Assembly (NCBI GenBank): GCA_034440575.1
Contig: JAOTOL010001142.1
Location: forward strand, 1 to 64,000
Direction of reading: 5' to 3'
Source: Imbricaverruca yamaguchii
Taxonomy: Eukaryota; Arthropoda; Thecostraca; Neoverrucidae
DNA: 64,000 nucleotides
Positions within the stretch are counted from its first letter, which is position 1; the number at the start of each line of letters is the position of its first letter. A program made the translations under genes and the position numbers. The notes under the pieces were generated by a model, which ran no database searches, had not been told where the DNA came from, and saw only the letters and a program-made list of their open reading frames with translations. This document shows, piece after piece, positions 52,919 through 63,480 of this stretch.

Positions 52919-53506
52919 ACACTATGGAAGCATCATAAATGCAAATTTGTCACATTTTTTTATGGCCCCAGCCACTTGAAGATTTTGGCTGGGACAAAAT
53001 TTTGGACATATCTGCATCTCATAAGCAGACTGGTGGGCAAAAATGAGTCCGCTTCAGCATTACATCGTCGAGGAAATTCATCTTCGATCATTTGGCACCG
53101 TTCCCAAGATTCTAGCTGTCTTATTACCTCAGATTTCGTCTTCTGAAGTATGGAAGGTTCGAGCGGTTCCCTGGGTTGCCAACAGATGGCAGGCCTAGCG
53201 AGCCCGGCTGCCTTCCAAATGCCTTGTGACGGACGCCACCAAAGTTCCCACCAAACGTGGTTGGGCGTCTTGATGCACTGGTACCGTCTCAGCTAACTTA
53301 TCGGTTATGCTTTAAGTGAATTAGAGATGCAAATGCACAAAAATGGTGACGGATCCTACCTTGAAATAATCGCATATATTGGTTGAAAAGGGGTGGTACT
53401 GTGCAGAACATGCCCTGCTAAGACTGACCTGAATCGCAACAAGGTAATAAACATGAGACCAGTGTCGCCCTTCATATTTGTATGTATTTTGTCAAAGGTG
53501 TATCCT

Positions 53507-54592
53507 ATGTATTCCGTCAAATCATGTCATCACCATCCCGCCGCCGCCACTGGGGAACGCCACAACAGCCCGCCGCGCTGAGACTCGCCGTAGCGGCGCT
53601 CACTCACTCACTGGCCCGAAACCGGCAACGGAAAGCCACCTTATTCAGGCTATTGGCTGGCCAGGCTGCCAGCGCTGACGGGCCTCACCGTTGAGCTGGA
53701 TGGCTCGGGGCCCGGATCTCTCGGCGTTCGTCCCCGAGCATCCCGAGGACAACGGCCTCAGGGTGCGCCATTGTGGCGTTCCTGCATCATGGCGTTCCTC
53801 TGCACTTCGGCCAGATCATCGCCGGTCATGTGGCGGCGCTGCCGCTCGAGCTGGTCGTACAGGTGGCGCATGGCCCAACAGAGCCCCAGTGTCGAGCTGC
53901 AGGCGCTTGCATTGTACGTTGTGGGCGTTTACATCCCAACAGTGCTAGAAATCAGACACCGGCCAGACCTGGTGGAGGCGCCGCGCCACCGTACGACCAG
54001 CTCGAGCGGTAGCGCCGCCACATGACCGGCGATGCTCTGGGCGAAGTGCAGAGGAGATTCTGCGGGAACGCCACAATGGCGCACCCTGAGGCCGTTGTCC
54101 TCGGGATGCTCGGGGACGAACGCCGAGAGATCCGGGCCCGAGCTATCCAGATCATCGGTGAGGCCCGTCAGCGCCGGCATCCTGGGCAGCCAGTCCGGAC
54201 TTACAAATTCCCGGAAATCAATCTCCGGGCCAGCAACTTCATGGAGTTGGTGGATATGCAGCACCACCAGACAGATAGCGAGCCACCCCTGACCCGCCCA
54301 CTTGGCGGCGATGAGCTGGCGTGTCTGCTGGACGAGCCTCTGCGAACTGGCATCCCCTGCCACATGCAGACGACGGAGCGAAGTGTAAAACTGACCATGG
54401 AGTCGGCGGCGGCTGTCACCGGCAGGGACCGCCAGGGCGGCTATAGCCTGAATAAGGTGGCCTTCCGTCGCCGGTTTCGGGCCAGTGAGTGAGTGAAAGC
54501 CGCTGCGGCGAGTCTCAGCGCGGCGGGCTGTTGCGGCGTGCCCCGGTGGCGGCGGCGGGATGGTGATTACAGATGATTTGACGGAATGCATA
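53507..54592. repeat. Foldback (large inverted repeat) duplicating a coding segment
   Basis: The left arm 53507-53868 and the right arm 53975-54592 are inverted copies (shared TATTCCGTCAAATCAT outer edge, TGAGACTCGCC, CCGAGCATCCCGAGGACAAC). A spacer of about 106 bp lies at 53869-53974. The right arm has an extra ~235 bp (about 54192-54430) missing from the left arm. G/C-rich GCCGCCGCC stretches sit near both outer ends. Confidence 0.88.
54022..54492 (+). CDS. Unrecognised conserved-looking protein segment in right foldback arm
   Basis: The plus-strand frame reads MAHPEAVVLGMLGDERREIR and ARAIQIIGEARQRRHP, then YKFPEINLRASNFMELVDMQ and SEPPLTRPLGGDELACLLDE. The pattern IRxxAIxxIxxAR ... FPEINxxASxFxxLVDxQ ... 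EPPLT resembles, from memory, uncharacterised proteins found in many invertebrate genomes, often near mobile DNA. That is not verified here. The left arm holds a shortened inverted copy of the first part. Function is unknown. Confidence 0.4.
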   Translation: MTGDALGEVQRRFCGNATMAHPEAVVLGMLGDERREIRARAIQIIGEARQRRHPGQPVRTYKFPEINLRASNFMELVDMQHHQTDSEPPLTRPLGGDELACLLDEPLRTGIPCHMQTTERSVKLTMESAAAVTGRDRQGGYSLNKVAFRRRFRASE

Positions 54593-54959
54593 AATGCCCC
54601 CAAGATGAGAGCTAGACGTGAATATTGAGGACGGCGATTGGTCCTAAAACAGAAGGCCCTGATGCATGAAGAGGAATTTTGGAGAAGTGTCGATGGGCCC
54701 TAATTATTATCGCTTAGACGTTTCTGTGAATGTTTCTGTAATGTTTCTGTTCTTAGACGTTTCTGTACCGTCACGTAAGCATCAATGTTTGAGGATATCT
54801 TGCAGTAGGAATATTAAAACGTTTTTTTTTTTATGCTGTCAAAGTGTATGGGTCGGATGTAGAGGCGCGAGGAAAGTTTTCTTGCGGAAGCCTTATCATA
54901 ACAGTAGTCTTTTTGTTGTAAAAGTGCGACGGAAATGGTGCACCGGAAATGACTGGATC

Positions 54960-55200
54960 GTTGGATTAGTCGGCTGCAGGTCAGGTGGTGGGTCGGCAGT
55001 GAGTCAGTAGATATGTCGCTTTTAGGTCAGTTGGTGAGTCGACAGTGAGTGAGTAGATATGTCGGCTGCAGGTCAGTTGTTTTCTCGACAGTGAGTGAGT
55101 ATGGGCGCTGTATGACCAACGCAGTCGATGCGCCCGAAAGCCCAAATAACCAACCAACAGTGAGTGAGTAGATAGGTCGGCTGTGAATCAGCCGACTCGT
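54960..55200 (+). repeat. ~50-bp tandem repeat interrupted by a short dispersed element
   Basis: Units of the type GTCGGCTGCAGGTCAGTTGG, then GTCGACAGTGAGTGAGTAGA, occur about four times. In the last, the ~57-bp element at 55100-55160 (ATGGGCGCT...GCGCCC..., minus-strand copy) is inserted, between CAGTGAGTGAG on the left and CAGTGAGTGAGTAG on the right. Confidence 0.8.
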
Positions 55201-55671
55201 TTGGCAATTGATGGAATGCGGATGCGTGTTTGCTACTGTGTAATTTCTTGCATCGCGATGACATTCCCGGAGTGGAAGAGTGTTGGAGGTTGCAACACTC
55301 AGGCTTGCAGCACCTGTACTGACGTTACGCTTTCAGAACGGCAGCATTGCTGTGCTACATTCGGGCGCGTGATGCTTCCGATGGCCTCTGATGAAGTTCC
55401 GCCATGCAAGCATATTGAACCATCAGGTATTCGGCATCAAATGGAGGCATTATCAACGCTGGTCGGTGCCTTGTTTTGTGTTAACTTCCTCAACAATACT
55501 CCACGTTGTGTGTTCTTTCAGCTGTGTAGATGGCGCTCAGTGCAGCTGAAAGAGCCGGCCGGGACCGATCTCGTTATTTGAATGTTCAAGCACGTATAAT
55601 GTTACGCTCCTACGGTGTTGGCTCGTGGACCTGTTCTCGTCTCTGGCGCCATCTGATAGTGCGTGGCGGAT

Positions 55672-55895
55672 CCTCTGTTGTGAAAACTTGCCTGGTTCAG
55701 ATCGGAGCTGATCCCTGTGATTGTTGGGCGCAAAATGATGTCGTATTCGACTCTGTTGTGTGCTGCATGATCGACACAGTCGATGCGCCTTTAAACTCCG
55801 ACTCTGTTGTGATGTGAAAGCTTGCTGGCTCTGATCGGAGCTGATTCCTATGATTGTTGGACGCAAAATGATGTCGTTTTCGACTCTGTTGTCAA
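55672..55895 (+). repeat. ~100-bp direct repeat, two copies
   Basis: TCGGAGCTGATCCCTGTGAT, then GCGCAAAATGATGTCGT, at 55699-55750 recurs with few changes at 55837-55885. The spacer contains a GATCGACACAGTCGATGCGC piece of the short dispersed repeat. Confidence 0.85.
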
Positions 55896-56185
55896 TATTC
55901 CCATAGCGGTGTGGGTTTCAGAGGTGAACATGCTGTTGTGATACCCATCGTTGTAGGCAGGTGGTATTCAATAGCTATTGCTTTAGCTGGGTTAAGGTTA
56001 AAGGGTTAACAAGATTTTAGCTGTTGTCGGCGACCGGCTGTAGAAATAGCAGTAACTTGGTGCCAGTTAGCGCATTGTTTTCTTTGATATTCATTTTTCC
56101 AAACAGTTCGGAAAATGACCTTGCCTGTGACCATTGCCCCGTTGTGATTCATCGATGCTCAGTGGTGTGATGCTGAACCATTACC

Positions 56186-56297
56186 ACCAACTGTCGGCCG
56201 CTCATGTGTCTACCGCCAACTGTCGGCCGCTCATGTGTCTACCGCCAACTGTCGGCCACTCATGTGTCTACCGTCAACTGTCGGCCGCTCATGTGGC
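56186..56297 (+). repeat. 29-bp minisatellite, about 4 copies
   Basis: CAACTGTCGGCCGCTCATGT + GTCTACCGC is repeated with one or two substitutions per copy. Confidence 0.92.
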
Positions 56298-57159
56298 CGA
56301 TGCCATAACGTGCCAAAACACCACAGTTGGGAATGGAAATGATCTTCAGCTGGAAATAAAGTACTCGACGCTCACTTTCCACGTTCTTAAGAACTGGTCG
56401 CCTCAGAATTCATTGCAGACATATCACTGCAGGCACCCTTGCTTTCTCTGCGACTCTTCAGCGAAAGTAGCTACAACGTCGCAGTTTTGTGAAATGTTCT
56501 CCATCCCGGATGCGTCGGGCCCCCTGGTTATTTAGTGTAGTTATGATCTGCCTCAATATCGATCGGTATTAGGGAAGTATTTGACAGACATTGGAGCAGG
56601 GGTTTGCCTTCTTCCGCAGTCCTTTTGTTTTCACCACTGCCTTTCTCTAGGAGTGTGTTCCCTTGGGAAACGTCGCCAATATGTTGGGAGAAGTTCTTTT
56701 CATCTTTTATTCACTGCTACTAGAAAGTCATATTCGCTTGTTTGTTATTCCCAGATCTGGTCCTCCGGTCCTGCCAATGGGCTCCAAATCACTTCGTAGT
56801 CGGCGCGCCCTTAAGCCCAAACAACAAATCAATCTCAGTTCTACCGACACTACACCAATGGGAATTCAGCCTCTGTTTTCGTACTGGCACTTGCGACATC
56901 AAAGTACGTACAATGCGGGACTCGCCGCTACATCACTGGGCATCCTATTCCATTGTTTAACCAACCTTTGACTGAAATCTTGTTCGGGCGTATCTGTTCT
57001 ATATATCGACTTGTCCAATCTAAATATATCACCCTTATGTCGTTACTAATACCAATACTTCCAACAGGTTTCCAACTTTACTTTCGTTGAGCGATAGTGC
57101 CAGCAATGCCGCTGGTACTGGTGACACCTACACATAGGCTCGTCAGGCTTACTGACAGG

Positions 57160-57660
57160 CAGTGGCGTATCGAAGGGGTGGGGTAAGGGGGATATGAAAC
57201 CCTGAGAGGTTGCGGTCCACCAAGAATCGCTCCTGAGGTCGGAAAATCGTGCCAGGTGCCCCCAAAAATAAGCTGGATACCAAAATATCGCACTGGCGCC
57301 CCTGAAAATCGCTTGGGCCCAACAGTAGAACAGGGGCACCTGAAAATGACGCTGGGCCAACAAAAAGCACACCATGGCCACTGAAAATCACACTGGGGCC
57401 ACGAATCGCATTTGGTCTCTGCAAATAAAATTTTGGCCCCAAAAGGTCGCGCATTGGCCCCGGAAAATGACGTCGGGTGCCCTAAAGATATCACGGGCCC
57501 TCTGAAAATTACATTGGCCCCTGAAAACGACGGCGGAGCCATAAAAGGTATTGCAGGGACCCCTAGGAATGACTACGCTGCGGCCCCAAATCGCACTACG
57601 GCCCCTCAAGACCATTGGGGCCAAAGAAATCGCACATGACCCCTAAAAAGTAGCTCTCCG
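57160..57660 (+). repeat. Degenerate ~20-bp periodic array, block 1 (with hAT-like end)
   Basis: After CAGTGGCGTATCGAAGGGG (57160, a hAT-type terminal sequence) comes an array of about 21 units of 18-21 bases from 57225. They conform loosely to CCCCTGAAAATCGCACTGGG, for example CCCCTGAAAATCGCTTGGGC, CACTGAAAATCACACTGGGG and CCCGGAAAATGACGTCGGGT. Most units differ from the consensus at several positions, yet the A-tract spacing is kept. No coding frame is credible. Confidence 0.75.
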
Positions 57661-57667
57661 TTGCAAG

Positions 57668-59088
57668 TAGCTCTCCTTTGCATTCTGGACCTCAGTAAAT
57701 GCTTCGATGTAATAGACCACACCAAACTGCTCACTAAACTTCAACTCCATGGAATCGATACCGACTGGTTTAAAGCATATCTGGGAGGTCACACAGGCTG
57801 TTAGGGTCTCAGATCAACACAGAAACAGGCATCTCTCCTCCTTTCACCCAAGCAACATAGGTGTCTTTCAAGGCTCATCATTAGGTCCACTTCTCTATTG
57901 CATCTGTTCGAACGACCTCAGCCTGCACGTCCCGGTAGCACATGTCACCCAATCCGCAGACGACACCCAGGTCCTCATCTCCGGTCGGAAATCTGATATT
58001 CCAAATCTGATGAGTTAGATGGAGACATGTCTGAGCCAACTCTACGACTACTTCCCGGATAACGGCTTGAAGGTGAACCCGACCAAAACTCAGCTTCTTA
58101 CTCTCGGATCGCGTCAAAATATGCGCAATATTTCCCCGATACGAGTGTGCTTTGGGGACGCCGTGATAGATGAGAGACATTCGTGTAAGAACCTTGGGGT
58201 GATATTTTGATCGCCACATGTCGTGGGATTCCCATGTAGCTGTTGTGGTCCGCAAGTGCACTGGGTTCCTTCTGGTCCTGAGCCATCTGCGTCATCATCT
58301 GCCGACCAGTACCCTTTTCACTATTGTCAAGAGCCTAGTTATATCCAATACCTGATACTGCATATCTGTTTACGGGAACGGGTCGTCAGCAAACATCCAC
58401 AGACTAGACAAGATTATTAACTTCGCCACTAGAGTCGTGTCAGGTCTCCAGAAATTTGATCATATTTCTGATGCCCGAAACGAGTTGGGTCTCGTCACTG
58501 CAGCTGATCTGTACCTATTTCACAGTCTCACTTTGCTCCACAAGATCATTCTGTCGGGTGAGCCTACGCACATTGCCGATCAAATCACTGCAAACTCTAC
58601 CCTGCGAAACCGTCGCACACGTGTAGACGGTCACCTGCATCTGCCAGCCATACACAGAGAGGCTGGCCGCAGGAGATTTCTCTACTCGTCTGTCTTGCAT
58701 TACAACAAACTTCCTACTGAAACAAAAACATCGAGGCTGTCTAACTTCAAGAAACATGCACTAGCGTATCTCCACGAACAACACTGGCCACACAAAAACT
58801 TACAAGATGGATATGTGTACACTATGAAGTCACCTTTAGGCCATCGCTTTTATATCACTTCTACAAGCCACTCGTGTATAGCTCGTTTTGCAAGTACGGT
58901 GTATGTAGTGTGGAAAGTGATATGGATATTGCATTATGTTGGCGTACGAATGTTTGTTGCGCATCTGCTCCCACTATTGACCACAAATCTATCCTTTCTT
59001 TGTAAATATCTGTGAGTTCAACCCAGACTGTCCGTAACAGCCACTGCACGTGGAGGGCATGTATTGTTAAATAAATAAATAAATAAAA
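57668..59088 (+). pseudogene. CR1/jockey-like LINE ORF2 3' part, frameshifted, with (AAATA)n tail
   Basis: The reverse-transcriptase blocks are in order: LDLSKCFDVIDHTKLLTKL (AFDxxDH-type block), then GVFQGSSLGPLLYCICSNDL, SADDTQVLISG (FADD motif with Phe changed to Ser), NGLKVNPTKTQLLTLGS and KNLGVIF. After frame changes at about 57785, 58018 (TAG) and 58210, the C-terminal part (58437-58810) has LGLVTAADLYLFHSLTLLHK and YNKLPTETKTSRLSNFKKHA. AAATAAATAAATAAATAAAA at 59069-59088 marks the 3' end. The copy is 5'-truncated against the degenerate array. Confidence 0.88.
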
Positions 59089-59094
59089 CCAAAT

Positions 59095-59262
59095 TATCTC
59101 TCCCTCTCTCCCCATCTCCCTATCTCCCTGTCTCCCTGTCCCTATGTCTCTGTCTTACCAATCAATCAATCAATCACTCGCTCACTCACTCACTCACTCA
59201 ATCATCTATGTCTATCATGTATCTATCTATCTATCTATCTATCTATATGTATATCTATCTCG
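59095..59262 (+). repeat. Mixed simple repeats: (TCTCCC)n, (CAAT)n, (CACT)n, (TCTA)n
   Basis: Four simple-repeat tracts follow each other directly after the LINE 3' tail, ending in eight TCTA units at 59220-59250. Confidence 0.92.
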
Positions 59263-59729
59263 CCAAAATATAGATCAATGCACGATGCACGGATTACCGT
59301 TCCTTCCAAGCACACCGTTTCTTCACAGTAGTTCAAAATATATAAAGGGGGGTCGAATCGACCCGGCCCCCTCTCCGTACAGGAGCGAACCGATCAGATT
59401 GGTACAGCAGTGGTTATTTAGCGTGCACTCGCTCAGCTCTCCAGTAAAAAAAGGCAAGATTAACTGGTCCCACGAGCGCCAGGCGCTGGACTGCTGGTCG
59501 GCACGGCAAGCGGATCAGTGAATATCAGTGACGACACCGGCTACAGTCGCCGTTTCTGCATTGCTCGCGACTTTTGCATCGAGGTTTGGACATGCAGGCC
59601 GGCACGGGCTTTCACTGTTTGTACATATCGGCAGGCGCTCCAGCAGGGTACCACTTTGTATGCCTTAAGGGAAAAGCAACTGACATCCAATCATTCATTC
59701 CCCGCTCCAATTGCTTAACCATTAGCACG

Positions 59730-60015
59730 CGCACTGGAGGGCGCGGATTTCGCCCTACCTAAGATCTCGGCTCCTATCAAAGCTGGAGCAACGAAATTCG
59801 CAGGGTGGATATGTACGGTGGTGAAGTCTACTGTGCGCAAATTTCATGACGTTAGGTCAATATCCTCAAGGTCAAATGAGGGCAAATATGTCACACAAAT
59901 TATTGTTCTGCATGACTTAGATTATTATTGTTATGGATCGCTGTGATTGTGTTTCGATGCTCCAAAATTTGCATAAATGATATTTCGGACATTACTAATC
60001 ATGCAATACAGATGC
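59730..60015 (-). repeat. Dispersed repeat, inverse copy of 28780-29060
   Basis: GGAGCAACGAAATTCGCAGG, TCATGACGTTAGGTCAATAT and CTTAGATTATTATTGTTATG are the complements of blocks at 28780-29060 in reversed order. No frame is conserved. Confidence 0.65.
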
Positions 60016-60869
60016 TAGACCCGGAATTTACCTCGAGTCACATATAAAGTGGCACTTTAGTACAGGGGCGTCGATTTGTATCCTTTTGTGGGGGCCATGG
60101 CTCCACCAGTGTTGATCTTGCCCCCCCCAATGTTGATTTGGGCCTCTCAATAAGCCGTGCAGTTTTTTTTTTTATTCATAAGAAAGCTAAAGGAAGGAAA
60201 ATAAAAAAACATGGTGTATAAGAAAAGATTAGGTTTAGACAGTGGACTGCCTCTCTACATTTTGCTGCAAAATTGAAAATTATGCAAAAGAACAACAAAA
60301 TAACTGGATTTCCCTCCACTGTGGAAGTACAACTTGCATCATAAAATGCTGAAATTAGCAGATGCTGATGTATTCAAGGGCATCGATTTATATCCTTTTG
60401 TGGGGCCATGGCCCCCTCAGTGTTGATTTGGGCCCCCAATAACCACTGCTATATTTATGCTGATAAGAAAGCTAAAGGAAGCAATTAATAGCACCATGCT
60501 ACTTAGAATACTTAGTTGATGTCAGCCAACACACTGTAATGAAATGGAACAGATTTGGATCGGATAGTGGATTGACTATCCACTTTTTGCTGCAAAATTT
60601 AACATTGTGTGGAAAAAACAATGAAGTTCGAATTCCTTCCACTTTGCAAGCATAGCTTACATCATAAAATGTTGGGATTCGGTGATGCTGATGCATTTTA
60701 AACCAGATGATATAAACAATTAGCAAAGCCACTAGACAACAAGAGTGGCGACCGGGTGATATGAACTGGAATTTCTGAAATTAGGAAATTTTACATTTCA
60801 AAGTGATGAGTAATATATTTTAAATTCAAGTTAGGGGTTTAATACATTTTATAAACTCCTGCTCGTTTT

Positions 60870-61610
60870 AGGGTTTTGTTGCTTTTTATGCACCGACGAT
60901 ACTTTTACGTGTCAGGGCGTTTTCGAAACTCCCGATGTGCTTATTTAATACCTGGTCCTTTTGTTCGATTTCGAACCATTTTGCCTTTTGTTGTTCCAGC
61001 CACTTTTGTTCCCTTGTGCGTTAGCATTGTCCCTGCGTGCCTTGAGAGCTTCCAGTGTATTTTTTTTAGAGCTCCATGCATCTTCATTTAGGGCTGCAAC
61101 GCATGTTTTGAGGCCCTGCCGCTTTTTGGGAGATTATGTGCTTCAGAGCTTAAGTTATATTTTCGTCCCCCGTCGTGCTCTTGGGGTCCTGCTGTGTTTA
61201 TTTGTGGCTTCTAACGCACATTTCTGGGCGTTCGGTTTTGGGGCTTCAGTGCGATTTTTCTGTTTCCCAGCCTGACTTATCGCCCCCAGGCGTGTGGTTC
61301 CGGTTACCCAACGCCAATTTTCTGGGCTGAATGATATTTTTGTGGATTTTTCTGATTTTTCTCTCAAAAGTCCGAATTCTGGCCCGACATTTCGAGACCC
61401 TGGCGCCATGCATTTGTATCCCATCTAGATTTTTCGAGATTCGGTACTTTTTTCGGCTGCGTACACAATTTGTGAAGGCATCTGGTAATATGTTCTGTGC
61501 TCCAGAGCCATTTTACCGACCCTGACATTGCTTTTTTGGGAATCCCTCTTTTTTAAGGGCTCCAGCTTGATATTTTCGGATACCGATCCGGTTTTTGTGG
61601 TATTGGTGTA
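60870..61610 (-). repeat. Degenerate ~20-bp periodic array, block 2 (minus orientation)
   Basis: On the plus strand T-tracts recur every 17-24 bases with a CAGTGCGATTTTCTGGGG-like pattern, the complement of block 1. Examples are TTTGGGGCTTCAGTGCGATT, TTTCTGGGCGTTCGG and TTTTTTCGGCTGCGTACAC. About 33 units are recognisable. Confidence 0.7.
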
Positions 61611-61725
61611 ATCTCAGCAGTGTGAGTTGATTTATCAAGGGATACCAAAATAAAACCGTAGAATTTGGTGGGGGAGTCAGGGTTGAAATCCGACGAATCA
61701 GGAAAGATAGTGGCCCCTCCACAGG
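61585..61725 (+). repeat. Direct repeat partner of 63870-64000
   Basis: GTGTAATCTCAGCAGTGTGA, TTATCAAGGGATACCA and TTGAAATCCGACGAATCAGG recur in order at 63878-64000 (GTGTAATTTCAGCAGTGTGG and so on), at roughly three-quarters identity by eye. Both lie just beyond degenerate arrays. Confidence 0.8.
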
Positions 61726-62399
61726 AGAATTTAGTTAATCACTAATCATTTCATTTGGATAAGTCCCCTTTGACAAAATTGTGGTCGAAATCCTAGGCAC
61801 GTGAATTAATTCGTGAAGAATTTGTTATTTTAACTTCTTTGGTAGGTGCCTTGCAACCAGCACCAAATGTTACAAAAATTCGCAAATTCTTAAGATACCG
61901 ACCAGAAAACCAATGTAACCCATTTTTGTTGTCACCTTCGCGAAATCATCGTCCTAGGACTGAGAAATGAGCGCTTAAGCTTTGCTTACGGCATCAAACT
62001 GGTGGTAATACATAACAGTAGTGATGAATGTAGCTATATTCAGTTATTCTTGGAGGACATAACGGTGGGTTGATCAATGGGAGATGTCTGATATACCTTG
62101 GTATGTCCCAGTTTTCAGGGGAAAAAAATATTGCTTTTGCGTGTTGAGTACATAATGCACCATGCCAAGAACAAATAGTACATTAACATGATATCATGTT
62201 TCCCATTCCCGAACCATACTAAGGACCTAAAAACAATCGGAGGCCCCTTTTCGGGGAGCAGGAGGCCCCCTTCCGATCTTGCCCCCCTGGAAGAATTTCG
62301 TGGCGACGCCTCTGCCTGAGCACCGAAAACAAATCAGAATAGGTCCCGAAAGAAAATTATCCGAAGGGCCTTTCTACTCTCGATGGTGCCAGCTGCAGG

Positions 62400-63480
62400 A
62401 AAACAACGCTGAGCAGCCGCAGTGGTGTGCCAAGGGGGAAATGCTGCCCCCATCCTGAAGGGGTATGCTTCCAAGAATCGCGTCGGTTCCCAAAAAATCG
62501 CTCTGGGCCCAATAAATTCGCGTCGGGGGCCCAGAATTCGCGTAGCGGGCTGTGAATATAGCGGGCACTGTAACACTTACACCAGGCTCCCAAAAATGTG
62601 CATTGATTCCACCAAAATCGCGCTGGGGCGGAGCTAATTACAACACGCCCTGATAACTCGCGACGCTGCCCCCAAATATCGCGTACTGGACCCATAATTC
62701 CGGCGGTAGTACCAAAAATTTGAGTCGAGGCATCATAAATACCTCTCTGCAAGCAGAGCGTGGCCCCACAAAACACATCTGAGCTCGATAAAAAGTAAGC
62801 TGGTGCCCTCTAAAATAAGGAGAAATTCCGAAAAATATATGTCCGAATCAGGAAAACTTATCCTAAGCTCTAGCATGCCCCAGATGCCTTCAAAAATTGC
62901 GTACGGCCCCGAAAAAAGCGCACAGGAGTTGAAAAATTGCGGCGAGACACGTAGTGCCAGGTGCCAGAGAAATCAGGTGGAGACTCGGACTTTAAAAAAG
63001 AATTCGGAAGTCACGAAAAGCTACGTTGAACCCAGAAAACTGTTCCGATTCCCCCGGAACTATGCACCTGGGAACGAAATGTTGCACTGTGACCCGGAAA
63101 TTATACCGAAGGAAACAAGATTATGCTGGGAATCCACACATGTGCGATAAATAAACGCCTCAAATAAACAGCGAAGTCCATGGGAGACCGAAAATCCACC
63201 GGGTCCTCCAGCGCCCGAGTTTCACAAAAACCGGCAGGGCCTTAAAGTATGGTTGGACCATAAAAACCGAATTGGTCTTAAAAAGGAACAAAAAGACCGG
63301 GCACGAAATAAAGACATCGGGGTCTTCGAAAACGCACCGAAACCTCAAGCATGTCACCGCTGTACAAAAAGCAACAATGATCTAAAAAGTAGCCGGGTCT
63401 CAAATATGTGCCAGGCCCTTAAAAAATTGGCTGGAGTTTTAAAACACATTCGTAAACGAATGAAAACAACGGGTAAAACA
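62400..63480 (+). repeat. Degenerate ~20-bp periodic array, block 3
   Basis: About fifty units of 18-23 bases follow CCCCNAAAAATCGCGCTGGG loosely, for example TTCCCAAAAAATCGCTCTGG, CACCAAAATCGCGCTGGGGC, CCCCAAATATCGCGTACTGG and CCCGAAAAAAGCGCACAGG. The units become more diverged and A-richer after 62800. Open frames across it are not protein-like. Confidence 0.7.

Larger units (their letters stand above)
60063..62314. mobile_element. Possible hAT-like element with internal ~310-bp duplication
   Basis: CAGGGGCGTCG at 60063 and, inverted, CAGAGGCGTCG ending at 62314 are hAT-type termini differing at one base. The 8-bp flanks do not match (CTTTAGTA and CCTGAGCA), so the two ends may belong to different insertions. 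Inside, 60063-60365 and 60373-60685 are two diverged direct copies (TCCTTTTGTGGGGGCCATGG, TTTTGCTGCAAAATT, GCATCATAAAATG). No transposase is seen. Confidence 0.5.

Noticed and set aside
60961..61275. 104-residue open frame rich in Phe/Leu/Ala, membrane-like
   Set aside because: It lies entirely in the T-rich degenerate ~20-bp array, and the hydrophobicity follows from T-tracts.
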